Part shown: one piece after another, positions 24,534 to 36,339 of the stretch
Layout of the letters: each line of letters opens with the position of its first letter
Position numbering within the stretch: the first letter of the stretch is position 1
Source: Benincasa hispida
Lineage: Eukaryota > Streptophyta > Magnoliopsida > Cucurbitales > Cucurbitaceae
Direction of reading: 5' to 3'
Length of the DNA: 64,000 nt
Assembly (NCBI RefSeq): GCF_009727055.1
Contig: NC_052359.1
Location: 61,818,107 to 61,882,106 of the forward strand
Notes under the pieces: model-generated
Told to the model about the DNA's origin: nothing
Seen by the model: the letters and a program-made list of their open reading frames with translations, nothing else
Databases searched by the model: none
Made by a program: the position numbers and the translations under genes

Positions 24534-25024
24534 CTAAACGATCGTCTAGCTCCAGACACTACACGATGTGAAGAAAAGCTAGACGATCATATACCTACGA
24601 AATGCTAAGCGATTGTGTAAACAAAGTGCTAAGCGATGCATTGAAGTTTTTATGCTATGTTACTAAACGATCGCTTACCTAAGAAATGCTAAGCGATGCG
24701 ATAAAGTTCTATACGATGGAGCTAAGCGATCGTTTAGCTATGATGGATACTAAACGATGACATGAAAGCGCTAGGCGATGGTGTTAAGCGATCATTTAGT
24801 TCTATGCGATAGAACTAAGCGATAGTTATGCGATAGCTAAGCGATGGAGTTGAGCGATCGTGTAATTCTATACGATAGAACTAAACGATCGTTTAGCTTC
24901 GGCAGACACTAAGCGATTGTGTAGCTTTATGCGATAAAGCTAAACGCAAACACTAAGCGATTTTGTATATCTTCACAACACAAGGCGATAGAGCTAGACG
25001 AAAGCCTTTAGCATTACACGATAG
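24534..25024 (+). repeat. CGAT-core motif array in the L1 leader
   Basis: I count 25 CGAT cores in about 490 bp, mostly as AAGCGAT, AAACGATCG or TGCGATAG, often with short complementary flanks (CTAAACGATCGTTTAG-like palindromes). The array has no fixed period and is bounded by normal AT-rich leader sequence. The region has no long open frame. Confidence 0.85.
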
Positions 25025-26032
25025 GCCTTTGCAAGATTTTGAGGTTGGACCGAGAGCAGCCAGTTCGACCGGTTTTCTTAAGGTCTAATCTGGTTCAACC
25101 TCAAAGTGTTTTGAATGGTACGGTTCAGACTTTGATGGTCCGGTTCAGACTTATCCAGTCTTGGGTTCGGTTTAGAGCGGTTCGAGTGGTTCAAAGACGA
25201 TTTTGAAACTGATTTGTAATAATTAGGCTTTTGTTTGCTTGTTTTTGCTAAAACTAAAACCATATAAGTCCGTGTTTAATTATTTATGCATTTGATGTAT
25301 GTTATAATTAAATAAATCTTGTATGTGCATATAGTATGCCATTTAGATTTAAAAACCCACCATAGAAAGCATGCTATATGCATTGAAAGTATGTTATAGT
25401 TGTTATAATATATAGTTCACATGTTAGGGTTTCTTGTATTTAATATAAATGTTATATTAAATGTTGAATGCCTCATGTATGTTATGGATGTATAACATGT
25501 CTAAAGTTTTATAAGTTTTTATAAAATTGGGTTAGACATTTAAAATCCATAAACAACACCTGCATACTCACATAGGTTGACCAATTGTTTTAATTGTTAA
25601 AACTTATAAAACCTAGGTTACAAACTCAACCGGTATATAATCCTGTCTAAGGCTGGGGGTACTTAAGTTGACGGTTTACGGAACACCTCCTACCTAGGGA
25701 TTATGGTCGAATTATTGAGTGTTGGTAATCAATTTTAAGAGCATACGTGAATGGTGTGAGGTAATAAAATGGTTTATCACCTAGATATCGTAGGTTAAAA
25801 TCCAATTATAAGAGTTATACTTGGATAAACCACATAGACTTAGGGTTGTTTTATTAGCCGAAAAGAACCTAAGTATAAATCTACCCAAAATAGAACACTT
25901 CAGTGGTAGTTTAATAACTTCTATATGATAGAGTTATTAGAAAACTTCAGGAGACTAATAACATATACGATACGTTATTTTTAACTCTCACGTCTTTAAG
26001 AGTTCACAATCCAGATTTAAGCGGTACTTCGT

Positions 26033-26213
26033 GTCACCCTGGGAGTGACCTCCATTCGGAAAGTATTTTTTAGCTTAAATCTAGATTTTGATGAATAAGA
26101 GAAAGTTGTTCAAATATAAGTCTTTTATACAATATATAGATTTCAATTGCCACGTCTCCACATAGTTTACACCGTGAGATTCATATGACGCTTCGTGTCA
26201 CCCTGGGAGTGAC
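26033..26213 (+). repeat. paired leader stem-loops, GTCAC-CCTGGGA-GTGAC
   Basis: Two exact copies of the 17-nt hairpin GTCACCCTGGGAGTGAC lie at 26033-26049 and 26197-26213, 164 bp apart, each preceded by CTTCGT and followed by CTC. The same pair, with small changes, is found inverted at 30116-30132 and 30276-30292. Conservation of sequence, pairing and spacing in two separate copies suggests an RNA signal such as dimerization or packaging; this is inference. Confidence 0.75.
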
Positions 26214-26540
26214 CTCTATTCGAAAAGTGTTTTGTATGAGTCAATATTAAGGTAAACGAAGGAAGTAGTTCATAGTAAGTGGGTGAAGGATATGTATCAA
26301 TATATCCTGGTCTCCTCCATTAGTCTGAATCGTGAGATTCCTATGTTGCGCCTACTGGTTAGCTTTAAGCGACCCTTAGCTAGTCGTTTAGCAACAACTA
26401 TCCTCATGGAGGGTTGTAACATAAGATTCGGAACAACACAGGCTTCACTAAAATGAATAGGGTCTTATAGTTCCGTCTTGGATGTTGTCTTCTATCTTGA
26501 AGGAAAATTCATACCATCCTATAGGATCTAAAAATACTGT

Positions 26541-27707
26541 CCTTAGATTTGCATAGTTGAGGGTTGGCTCAATAGCACTGGCTCAATAAGACTCCCATTT
26601 CAAGGGTAAGACCGGATAGATAGTTGGGGACATATGGTGCAAGACGAAGTTCACGCCTACCCGATTTAGGCATAGGAGAAAGGTTGTTCTCTCAAGTACT
26701 GAATCCAGATCTTGAACAAGGGGCCCCACCCTCTCATTGGGCTGAGAGAGTTTGGTTTAGTGATTGGATCACAAACCAGTTGTTCAATAGAGATCAGCAG
26801 GGACTTGAGGAATAAGATGTAATCTTGGGGGTAAAACAGATATTTGACCCAGTCGTTATTACGAACAACCTATGAATTGTAGACTTGTTGATTATAGTTA
26901 AATCATGTGGACATAATATATTTACAGTGAGGGGAGTGCAACTATGAGCTTTAGTGGAGTGACCCATTAGTTAACGAATGGAGATTAATTTGGTATAATG
27001 AGTTTAGCCAATTAATCTCGGATTGTTGGAGTCCATGATCTGTAGGTCCGCGAGGTCCCCCTACTAGTTCATAACGGACTAGCTCTAGAACAGCGTGATA
27101 AGTTAATTTGAAACGTTCAAATTAGAATTAAGAGAATTAGTAATTATATGAGGTATAATTACACGTTTAATTTGAGAATTAAACGGAATAGGAGAATTTA
27201 TATATTTAAATATGATTTAAATATACAAAGATGGATATGTGTTAAAATTAATTTAATATTTGATATTAAATTAATTAAGTTTTATTTAATAATTAATTTA
27301 CGAAATTAATTAAAATTTTCATTTTAAAAATCAAAATTTGATTTTTGAGATAAAATTGAAAAAGGAAAAGAAAACAAAACACTTAAATGGAAAATAAAGA
27401 TTTTCTATTATCCATCTTTGAAGTATCTCACACATATTGCATCTTCTTGGCTTTGTCTTCTCCAAGCATGAGCTGCAACTCATGCAACTCACTCCTTTGC
27501 ATGTTGATCTACAATATAATGAGGAGAATAGTAGGGAAGATCTTGAAGTGGTCTACAACAAGATTTGGAGAAGGAGCTTTGAAGAAGTTCTACAAGAGTT
27601 GAAACTCACTTGTTTCTGCAAAAGCATGCTTTATATTTTGTCAAAATTAGTGAATTTGAGTGTTTAGATGATCCTTGTGCTTCCGTTACTGTTGATACAA
27701 TCCTACA
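26541..27707 (+). repeat. truncated L1 3' LTR
   Basis: Matches the 5' LTR from about 22870 to its end (ACAATCCTACA), with a few small deletions. Leader sequence joins directly to the LTR interior at 26541, so the deletion removed the coding region and the LTR start together. Confidence 0.8.
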
Positions 27708-27712
27708 TAGAC

Positions 27713-29506
27713 TCTATTTCATGGTCCATGGCTTTAACCCACTATTCTTTGTCCACATTATCCATTGCTTGTTTAAAAGTTAATGGATCCTCTAAGCCAT
27801 CATCAGGTATGATGACTTGAGTTTTGATTAATCCCATATACCGGTCAGGCTGTTGCACAATCCTCCCACTATGTCGAGGCATTCTCAACTCTTGAGAAGG
27901 ATGTGAAGTACTAGTTTCACCAATAACTCTTGTTGATGGATTTTTCGTTTCTCTGGAAATTTCTTCTATTACTAGCTTACTGCGAGGTTGATGATTCTTC
28001 ATGTGGTCCTCCTCTAGAAAAAATGTATTTGTCGATATAAATACCTTGTCTTCCCGAGGATCGTAAAAGAAACCACCTTTCGTTTCTTTAAGGTAGCCTA
28101 CAAATAGGCATACTTTTAAACGACGTTCGAACTTCTTAGGATTTTGCACTAACACATATGTTGGGCAACCCCAGATTCTAAAGTGATGTAAACTTCCTTT
28201 ACGTCCTCTCCAGAGCTCGTAAGATATTTCAGAAACACTTTTCAAGGGAACCGTGTTCAAAATGTACACTGCAGTTTCAGTTGCGTGTCCCTAGAAAGAA
28301 TTTGGTAACTGAGCATAACTCATCATGGAACGAACTATGTTCAACAAGGTTCTGTTACTTCTTTCTACCATACCATTTTGTTGAGATGTGCCAGGGACAG
28401 TGAGTTGAGATTGCATTCCATGTTCTATCTAATAGTTTTAGAATTCCAAGTCCATATACTCACACCTCGATCTGATTGAAGTGTTTTAAGATTTTTAACT
28501 AATTGGTTCTCAACCTCAGCCTTACAATTTTTGAACTTTTCAAATGTTTAAGAATTTTGATGAATTAGGTAAATATGCCTATACCTTGAATAGTCATCAA
28601 CAAAGTTGATGAAATATTCATACCCTTCTCTAGCTCTAACATTCATAGGATCACAAAGGTCTGAATGTATGAGCTCTAAGGGTTCTTTGGCTCTAAGACC
28701 TTTTCCAGAAAAAGATCTATTAGTCATTTTACCCTCAAGACATGATTCACATGGTGGTAATGAACTATCTTCTAACTGTTTTAGATGACCGTTCTTAACC
28801 AATCTCTCAATCCTGTTGAGATTTATGTGACCTAGTCTTAAGTGCCAAAGATAGGCATTTGGAAAAACTTTCCTTTTCTTATTATGAGTTTTAGCTATTT
28901 TAAACATCTTTATGTTAAAAAAGGCCTTTACCTCTGTCAGTTTTAACAAATATAAGTTATTTTCTAATTTTGCGGAACAAATTTTGATATTCTTTGAAGT
29001 GATGAACACTTCACCATTTTCAAAAGAAATCTTATAATTCTGTTTCAGCAAATAAGAGATAGATATTAGATTCTTTTCATAGAAGGAATGTAATAAACAT
29101 TTTCAAGTAAAATGTAACTCTCCTATAAACAACTTCATATCTCCCACTACTTTAGCTGAAACAACCTTCCGGGTCCCTACCTTAAAGATTTCTTCGTCTT
29201 CTGTAAATTGTCTCTAGGAACTTGTTTCTTGTGAGAAAGTACAGATATGATTAGCGACACCTAAATCTATTATCCAGGTTTTATCGTTTTCCACTAAATA
29301 TGCTTCGATAACAAGTAATCATATTTATCTTGTTGTTCGAATTTTATTTTCTCATCTATTGAGTTCAAAACTTTAGATGAGTTGGGTGATCAAGGACATT
29401 CCTCTGTTAAAACTCTTTTAGAACCATCAATTGCTAGTAATTTGTACGTTGAATTGATTTTACTGTTAACTAATTCGGAAGCGAGTATTCTAGAAGAATT
29501 CGACAT
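27713..29506 (-). pseudogene. Copia gag, protease and integrase of L1 element 2
   Basis: A start codon at 29506 opens a short gag N-terminus (Met-Ser-Asn-Ser...Val-Leu-Thr-Glu-Glu-Cys-Pro). Most of gag is missing, and degenerate protease with Ala-Asn-His-Ile-Cys follows near 29260. The open part 29051-28548 carries the pre-integrase zinc finger (Leu-Trp-His-Leu-Arg-Leu-Gly-His...Cys-Glu-Ser-Cys) and the integrase start (Leu-Ile-His-Ser-Asp-Leu-Cys; Phe-Val-Asp-Asp-Tyr-Ser-Arg). The open part 28269-27742 carries the integrase C-terminus and linker (Phe-Arg-Ile-Trp-Gly-Cys; Arg-His-Ser-Gly-Arg-Ile-Val). The frame continues into RT at 22372 across the inserted element. Confidence 0.85.
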
Positions 29507-30362
29507 GCTGAAAATTTTAAACAAATTCTAATTTAGTAAAATTGCACCTAAATCCAAAATCAAGTTTTAGCAAAACAAGTAATAATGTACCCATAACCAT
29601 TATTTATTTGTAACGATACTATAGTGAGTCAGAATAAGTGCTACCGAGGGGCAGTCAGGTATTCCTTCACTAAAACAAAACAATTTTAACCAAACACTAT
29701 CTCCAGAATAACTTTTATTCCCAAAGTCGTTTAGTTACCATTTTTGGTCAAAAATTACTAACAATTTAGTATTTCTGTAAGTGTAATCCTTCGTTTTTAG
29801 ACCTCAGAGATCAGCCCCAACGATGCTACTGAAATGGAGAGTCAAGGTTAGGAATGAACCTAAGAAATCCTATCCCATTTCTGGAGTTTGAGTTGTTCCG
29901 AATCATATGTTACAACCCTCCGAGGGGATAGCCGTAGTTAAACGACTAGTAAGGGCCACCTAAAGCAAACCAGCAGGCGCAACATAGGAATCTCACGGTC
30001 CAATCTAATGGAAGAGATTGCAGGATACATTGACACATATCCTTCACCTACTTATTATGAACTACTTCCCCCATTCACCTTGCTCTTAACTCATACAAAC
30101 ACTTTCCCAATGGAGGTCACTCCCAGTGTGACATGAAGCGTCATATGAATCTCACAGTGTGAACTTTGTGGGGACATGAAAGTTGAAATCAATGTATTAT
30201 ATACTTGATTTTTATTTGAACAACTTCCCCTTATTCACCTGAATCTTGATTTATGCAAATACTTTCCTAATGGAGGTCACTCCCAGGGTGGCATGAAGTA
30301 TCACTTAAATCTCGATTTTGAACTCTTAGGGACATGAGAGCTAAAAATAACGTATCGTATAT
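29507..30362 (-). other. L1 leader of element 2, proximal part
   Basis: Non-coding leader in minus orientation, inverted relative to about 25900-26520. It contains the two stem-loop copies at 30116-30132 and 30276-30292 (the second with one mismatch in the stem). It is cut at 30362 by the hAT element and continues at 35505. Confidence 0.7.
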
Positions 30363-30866
30363 TAAGGGTGTTTGTGGGTTGGGTTGGATTTAGGGATATT
30401 TTAGGCCCAACCCTATGCTTCGGTTTGTGTATTTTTCTAATCCAAACTAACCCTTGTTCAATTATGAACCTGAACTAAACCAACCCAAAAAAAATGGGTT
30501 GGGTTGGTTCGGTTCCATCGGTTCCCTTAAAAAAAAAAAGCTTGGAATCATCAATAAAAAACACATAAGATTCTACAATCCACAAGAACAATATCCAAAA
30601 TCTATTATAACAAAATAAGTCTCCAAAATTCACAAGAAAGACCATAATGTCTACAAAATTCAAAATATAGGCAACAATGTTTTCAAATGTCTACAAAATC
30701 CATAAGTAAGACTATAATGTAATGTCTACAAAAGTCTTCAAAATCCAATAGATTTCAACAACCCATTCATGATCCTGACAAAACGTGCTCCTTGAAGAAC
30801 CCTAAACAAGATTTAAACAATAAATTATATAAGAATACTATCATAATTTCAATATATTAATATAGA

Positions 30867-33800
30867 TTATAGAGTAAATATATAAAAGATAACACTACCT
30901 GATAAAACTTGATCACAAGTTTCCAATTCTTCAGTTTGTGGAGTAAGATCTAATAACGTTGGCTTCGCACGTAGCCAATTTTGTGTATATATTAAAGCCC
31001 CCACCATCTTAGGACTTAAAGAACTTATAAAAGAGTAAGGTATTCTACCTTCTGTACTAAATGTTGATTTAGAAGCAACTGTTGACACTGGTACGGGTAA
31101 GACATCTCAAGCAACTTGTGATTAAACTTTGTATTTAGGAGAAATTAATTTCCACCAATTCAAAATATCAAAATTTTCTATCAGATCTTCATTAGGTTCT
31201 GACAAATATCTCTCCACATCATTTCTTGTTTCATTCAAAATTTTCTCTTTTCTTCTTTGTTTGTATTCCAACTGTAAATCCATTTCCATGTCATCACAAT
31301 CCTCACTTATTTCAACTATGTGACATGGTTGTTCAAAAGCATGACCACTTGAATCACTTGTCTTATAAAACTCATACAATTGCATCAAACTAACTTTCAC
31401 CTCATCAGTCATTGTTCTAGCAACTCCATCCCTATAGATACTTATGAAACAAAACGACACATAATCCAACTTATATCGTGGATCAAGCACAATAGCTAGA
31501 AATAACACTTTGTTCATCTTGTCAAGAGATCCCCGATACTTATTAAATTTCATTCTCATATTAGAAGCCATAGTATATATCACACTATTTACATTTTGGC
31601 TCCAACCTATTAAACGTCGTTGAATCCCACAAAGTTCATGAAAAAATTTATTAGAAGTGATATAAGTTGAGCCCCTAACCTTCAATGTAAGATCATAAAA
31701 CATCTTCAAAAATTTGACAAATGTTCGAACATGGTTCCAATCGGCTAAGGTTGGTGGTCCCTTTCTTTTCTTTCCATTCTCATCTTCAGTAAAGTGATGT
31801 ACAAAATCTTCATCCTCTTCTTCTAAGCATTGAAAAGCCTTTTCAAATTTTAAAGCATGATCAAGCATCAAATATGTTGAATTCCATCTTGTAGACACAT
31901 CCAGACAAACAAGGGCTTTAGATTCAATCTTTTCATGTCCAACACAATCTAAATTTTTTTTTCCATCACTTAGGAGAAGATCTAACATATCTTACAACAT
32001 TTTTGATAACGGGCAGGAATGCACGTTATTACAGTGCTAAGTTATTAAACAATGAAGGTTTGTGTTGATAAAATATGTTAGATTACGTCCAAAAAGCATT
32101 AAGTTCATAACATTGTAGTCGTATGCGTCAATCGCATAGAAACAGTTAACTTTTGTATTTTTATGCAGAATATGCGTTGACGCAAGGGGGAAAGCGCGAT
32201 CACAAGAAATCAACAGACGAGCGCAACGTTACCGCAAGGCTTTACAGTGATTTGTGCTCGCAAACATCTGCTTAAGAGGGATTTCCGCATAGAGCCGGCA
32301 CAACTTGGTGGGCCGGCATCTGGGTGAAAGGCATAATTAATCACGATGGGACAGAAAGTTGATGACGGTCAAATCTGAATTATGTTGACAAGCCGCTAAC
32401 GATAACAAGTACACTTAGCTTTTCGGTGACAAATATTCGGTGCATCAGTCAGAGAATTAAAGCCATCCCATCTGTGCAATCATAAGAGAGAAGCCGCCTT
32501 TCATCCCGAAGGCTCTATAAATACCGAAGGCAACCTTCAGAAGAGGAGTTCGAACATTTAGAGAATTTTTCCTTAGAATAGCCTTGTTCTTAGTTTTTCT
32601 TTTATTTTAAGGCGGAGCGAGAGAAGGGAAGAGACGCCGGAAGATCGCTCAGGGCAACTCGAGAGAGAACCCGGAGGCGTGGAAAAGCAGAGAGCGGGCC
32701 GACTCTCGCGAGAGGCGGGACTATCTTTTGAATAAAAGTAGAAAAGACAGTGTAAAAGCCTTGGGAAGCAAGAGATTGCTACCAGGCTCTTTATTCTCAT
32801 CTTGCATTGTTATTTTATATTTCAACTCTATATCTATACAATGGAATTTCTTTATCTACATCTGTTCACTCTCTTGAAAGCACGCATGAGTAGCTAAACT
32901 TATCGAATGGGTTGAGAAGAACTAGCTAATCATGACCTAGGATCTTCATTGCATGCGATTATCTTGTTTTATGTTGTGCCCAACACCCCTTTAGAGCTAC
33001 TCGAAAGAGAGTCTAAAGAAAGAACCTAATGACTCGAGAGAGCTAGGTTAGAATCTAGACTCGAGAGAGCAAGATTATTTCTGCATAAGCAAGAGATAGG
33101 GACTTAGAGATAAGCTCTATTTGCCAACTTGTATCGCATGCAACCTAGAGATAGGTATGATATTATGTGGTCGCCTTATTTGTGTGTATGTCATTTTGTC
33201 ATCGCATGGATAAGAATGGAGGCTTATGTGTAGGTCCTATAGACTCATAGCATATATCGCATGCGTTCTAGTATTAAAAGCCGTAGCATCTGCATCGAGA
33301 GATGGTTTGCTATTGTATATGTGTTGCATGATCGCATAACATGAACGCATCCTAGGAAGTATTAGCCGAACCCCTTCTCAACCCGTTCACCACATACTCG
33401 AACTTCCGTATTATCAACTCTTTTCGAAACTCCGCCGCATTCGTTTATTTTATTACCACAACAACAATACCAAACAACTATTTGAGTTACCAGTTACCGC
33501 AAAGACTTCCTAAAAATTACCACCGCATACCGTTTTCCCAAGTCCCTGAGTTCGATCCTGGACTTACCAGGAAACTTAGTGGGGTTTATACTTGGATTCC
33601 ACTGAGAAAGCTTATTGCTCAACGCAATTCCATCACCGCATCTCATTCCATATTTTCACCTCATAAAATAACGCATCATTTCGTACACTAGCTATCGAAT
33701 CATGCAATTCTTTCAATCTATCATTGACAATCAAGTTCATAATATGAGCACAACATCTCATATGCAATAATTCACCATCCAAAATAAGAGACTTCCAAAT

Positions 33801-34654
33801 CTTTAGTTTTCTCTTCATATATGAGATTGTTGAATCATTTGAAGTTGCATTATCAACAGTAATTGAAAAACTTTATCAATACCCCAATCCAATAAACAAC
33901 ATTCAATTACTTTACCAATTATCTCTCCCTTATGATTAGGCACTTGACAAAAATTCAATATTCTTTTATGTAAATTCCATTCAGAATCAACAAAAAGTGC
34001 TGTAAGAACCATATAATTGATGTTCTGTAAGGAAGTCCAAGTATCTGTTGTTAGGCTCACTCTTTGACCACTTTTGATTAAAGTTGATTTCAACAATTTT
34101 TTTTCATCCACATACAACTGATAAATATCCCTAGCAATTATGATTCTTGAAGGAATGCCAAACTTAGGACATGCAATATTACAAAATTCTTTAAACCCCT
34201 CTGTCTCTATAAATCTAAATGGTACCTCAGACAATACTAGCATCTTAGCACATGCATTTCTAACTCTTTGTTGACTAAAGGCAGTAGACAAAAAATTCAT
34301 ATTGATAGCACCTTTTGCATCAATTTCATTCGGTTGAAATTTTAGTATGGTTTGCCCTTTAGGTTGCTCTATAAATGGATAATTTTTGCATTGTTTTCGT
34401 AAATACTTCTATAAGGTACTAGTTCCACATGAAGAAGTGTCACAAGCGTAATCTTTATCACAATAATTACATTTACATCTTATACTTTCGGTGTTAGATC
34501 TTTCCATTTTTATAAAGTGATCCCACACTGAAGATGATGACCTAGTTGGTTTTCTCTTGCCAATGACTTCCGATGGTTTAGAACATGCATCGGGGACGGA
34601 AATATTTATAGGTGGTGATTCATTGTCGATGTCGATCAACTCACTATTTTCCAT
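30867..34654 (-). pseudogene. hAT transposase, RICESLEEPER-like, broken
   Basis: Blocks in order on the minus strand: BED zinc finger (34654-34409, Cys-Asn-Tyr-Cys with damaged His pair); transposase with Leu-Thr-Thr-Asp-Thr-Trp-Thr-Ser (34300-33815); a frameshift before Thr-Val-Asp-Asn-Ala; Cys-Ala-His-Ile-Met-Asn-Leu-Ile-Val (33818-33690). After the solo LTR come Asp-Val-Ser-Thr-Arg-Trp-Asn-Ser-Thr-Tyr (31988 on) and the hAT dimerization domain (Ser-Thr-Val-Ala-Ser-Lys-Ser-Thr-Phe-Ser, 31088-30867). The first two catalytic Asp residues can be recognised. Stops near 34409 and 31100, the frameshift and the LTR make it inactive. The family excises and reinserts DNA in the nucleus. Confidence 0.9.
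32003..33676 (+). mobile_element. type-A gypsy solo LTR inside the hAT transposase
   Basis: 1674 bp between duplicated CATTT (31998-32002 and 33677-33681). It starts TTGATAACGGGCAGG and ends AACGCAT before the duplicated CATTT. On the minus strand the transposase reads Ser-Val-Arg-Asn on one side and resumes Val-Val-Arg-Tyr-Val-Arg-Ser-Ser on the other, which confirms the insertion point. It matches parts of the mosaic LTR at 2897-6005. Open frames inside it are incidental. Confidence 0.9.
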
Positions 34655-35504
34655 CTACAATATTAACAAATACAAAAAAACAAAAAAAAATGTGAGCATA
34701 GGTGAACCATGAGGAATAAATAAAATAATTAAATATATAAATAAAAAAATAGTTTAGTGGCTAACGTGAAGATGACACTCACGGAGAGGAAGAGTCGAAA
34801 CTCGGACGAGTGACAAAAAAGAGTGACTCAAAAAGCGGAAAATAGTGGCTAACGAACGTGAAGATGACACTCACGGTGACTGGCGTGATGAGTGACGAAA
34901 AGAAAAAAAGGGAATGACGAAGAGGAAGAGTTGAAACTCGGATGGAGTCGACGACTCAACAGAATGGACAAGTGACAAGTCGAATGGCCAATGGCGTGCG
35001 TCGTGCATGACAAAAAAAGGGATGAAGAAGGAAAAATGGCGCCACGCTGAGTCGCTGACCTACCGTGTGGCGTGTAGTACCGTATGGCGTGTAGTACCAT
35101 CTGGGGAAGTTGAAACGTGGAGAAGAAGGAAATAAAAAAGACCTCCAATCTCCACAAACCACGTGTCGACAAGGGAATGGCCCAAACCAACTACCGAGAA
35201 GTGGGAATTGGGAAGTTGGTTTGGGCCTTTGTTATTGGGCTGAGCTGAACTCTTCTTGGGCTGGGTCTACATAGTACACACAAATTAAATTAAAATAAAT
35301 TCTATCTAGTCTATACTTCCTCGGTTGATTCAGTTCGAACCGAACGATTTTCCTACGAACCTGAGAACCGAACCGACCTATTCGGGTTCATTAAAAAAAA
35401 CCAAACCAAACCAATTTTTTTTAACCAACCTAAACCAGCTGGGTTGGGTTGGGTTGCTCAATTTTTTCAAGTCTTTGGTTTTTTTGAACACCCCTATCGT
35501 ATAT

Positions 35505-36339
35505 GTTCTTAATCTCCCACTGAAGTGTTTTAATAACTTTATCGTATAAGTTATTAAACTTTCGCTGAAGTGTTCTACTATTAATTTGGGTATATTTATA
35601 CTTAGGTTCATTTTGGCTAATTAAACAACCCTAAGTGTATGTGGTTTATCCAAGTATAACACTTATAAATGGATTTTAACCTACGATGTCTAAGGTGATA
35701 AACTATTTTATTACCTCACACTACTCACGTATTGCTCATAAAACTGGTTAATGCTAAATTATTCGGCCATAATCCCCAAGTAGGAGGTGTTCCGTAGACC
35801 GTCAACTTATGAACCTCCAGCCTTAGATAGGATTATATATCGGTTGAGTTTGTGACCACATTTTTCAAGATGTCGACCTATTTTAACTTATTAAAATAGG
35901 TGATTAACCTACGTGAGCATGTAGCTTATCTTTATTATGGATTTTAAACGTCTAACCCAATTTTATAACACTTTACAAAATTTTAGACATGTTAAGCATC
36001 CATAATATATATAAAAGGTATTCAATATTTAATATAACATTTATATCAAAACCCTATACATGCATACTATATATTATAACATTTTATAACATACTTTCAA
36101 TATATATAACATGTTTCCTATAGTGAGAATTTAAATCTACATGGCATACTATATGCACATACAAGATTTATTTAATTATACTTCACATGCATAAATAATT
36201 AAACACAAACTGATATGATTTTTGTTTTGGCATTTTCAAGCAAGCAAAGGCCTAAATAATACAGAAACCAACAAAAAAATCGGCTTCAAAACACTTCTAG
36301 AGTGCTTGTACCGCCTTGAACCGGACCTCCAATGCTCAG
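35505..36339 (-). other. L1 leader of element 2, distal part
   Basis: Continues the leader interrupted by the hAT element and matches 25220-25960 inverted. At about 36335 it jumps into LTR sequence; the primer-binding site and the motif-array region are deleted. Confidence 0.7.

Larger units (their letters stand above)
22378..27707 (+). mobile_element. plus-strand L1 element lacking all coding sequence
   Basis: This insertion splits the RT frame of element 2 between Ser-Met and Tyr-Phe. Its flanks TAAAC (22373-22377) and TAGAC (27708-27712) fit a 5-bp target duplication with one change. It consists of a 5' LTR (22378-24219), a primer-binding site (24222-24233), a leader (24234-26540), and the 3' part of a second LTR (26541-27707). 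Gag, pol and about the first 490 bp of the second LTR are absent. Confidence 0.85.
30363..35496 (-). mobile_element. hAT (Ac-like) DNA transposon with exact ends
   Basis: The ends are TAAGGGTGTT (left) and the complement of TAGGGGTGTT (right). A perfect 8-bp target duplication TCGTATAT flanks them at 30355-30362 and 35497-35504. 8-bp duplications and TAGGG-type ends are diagnostic for hAT. Inside is a minus-strand transposase in several frames, and a 1674-bp gypsy solo LTR inserted later (32003-33676). Without that LTR the element is about 3.45 kb, normal for an autonomous hAT. Sub-terminal GGGTTGGGTTGG repeats occur at both ends. Confidence 0.93.

Noticed and set aside
24534..25024. CRISPR-like array
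   Set aside because: Motifs are short and irregularly spaced with no constant repeat or spacers, and the host is a plant retrotransposon.
34849..35190. Ser/Phe-rich minus-strand frames as a secreted protein
   Set aside because: They lie upstream of the transposase inside the hAT element, have overlapping alternative frames and no conserved motif.
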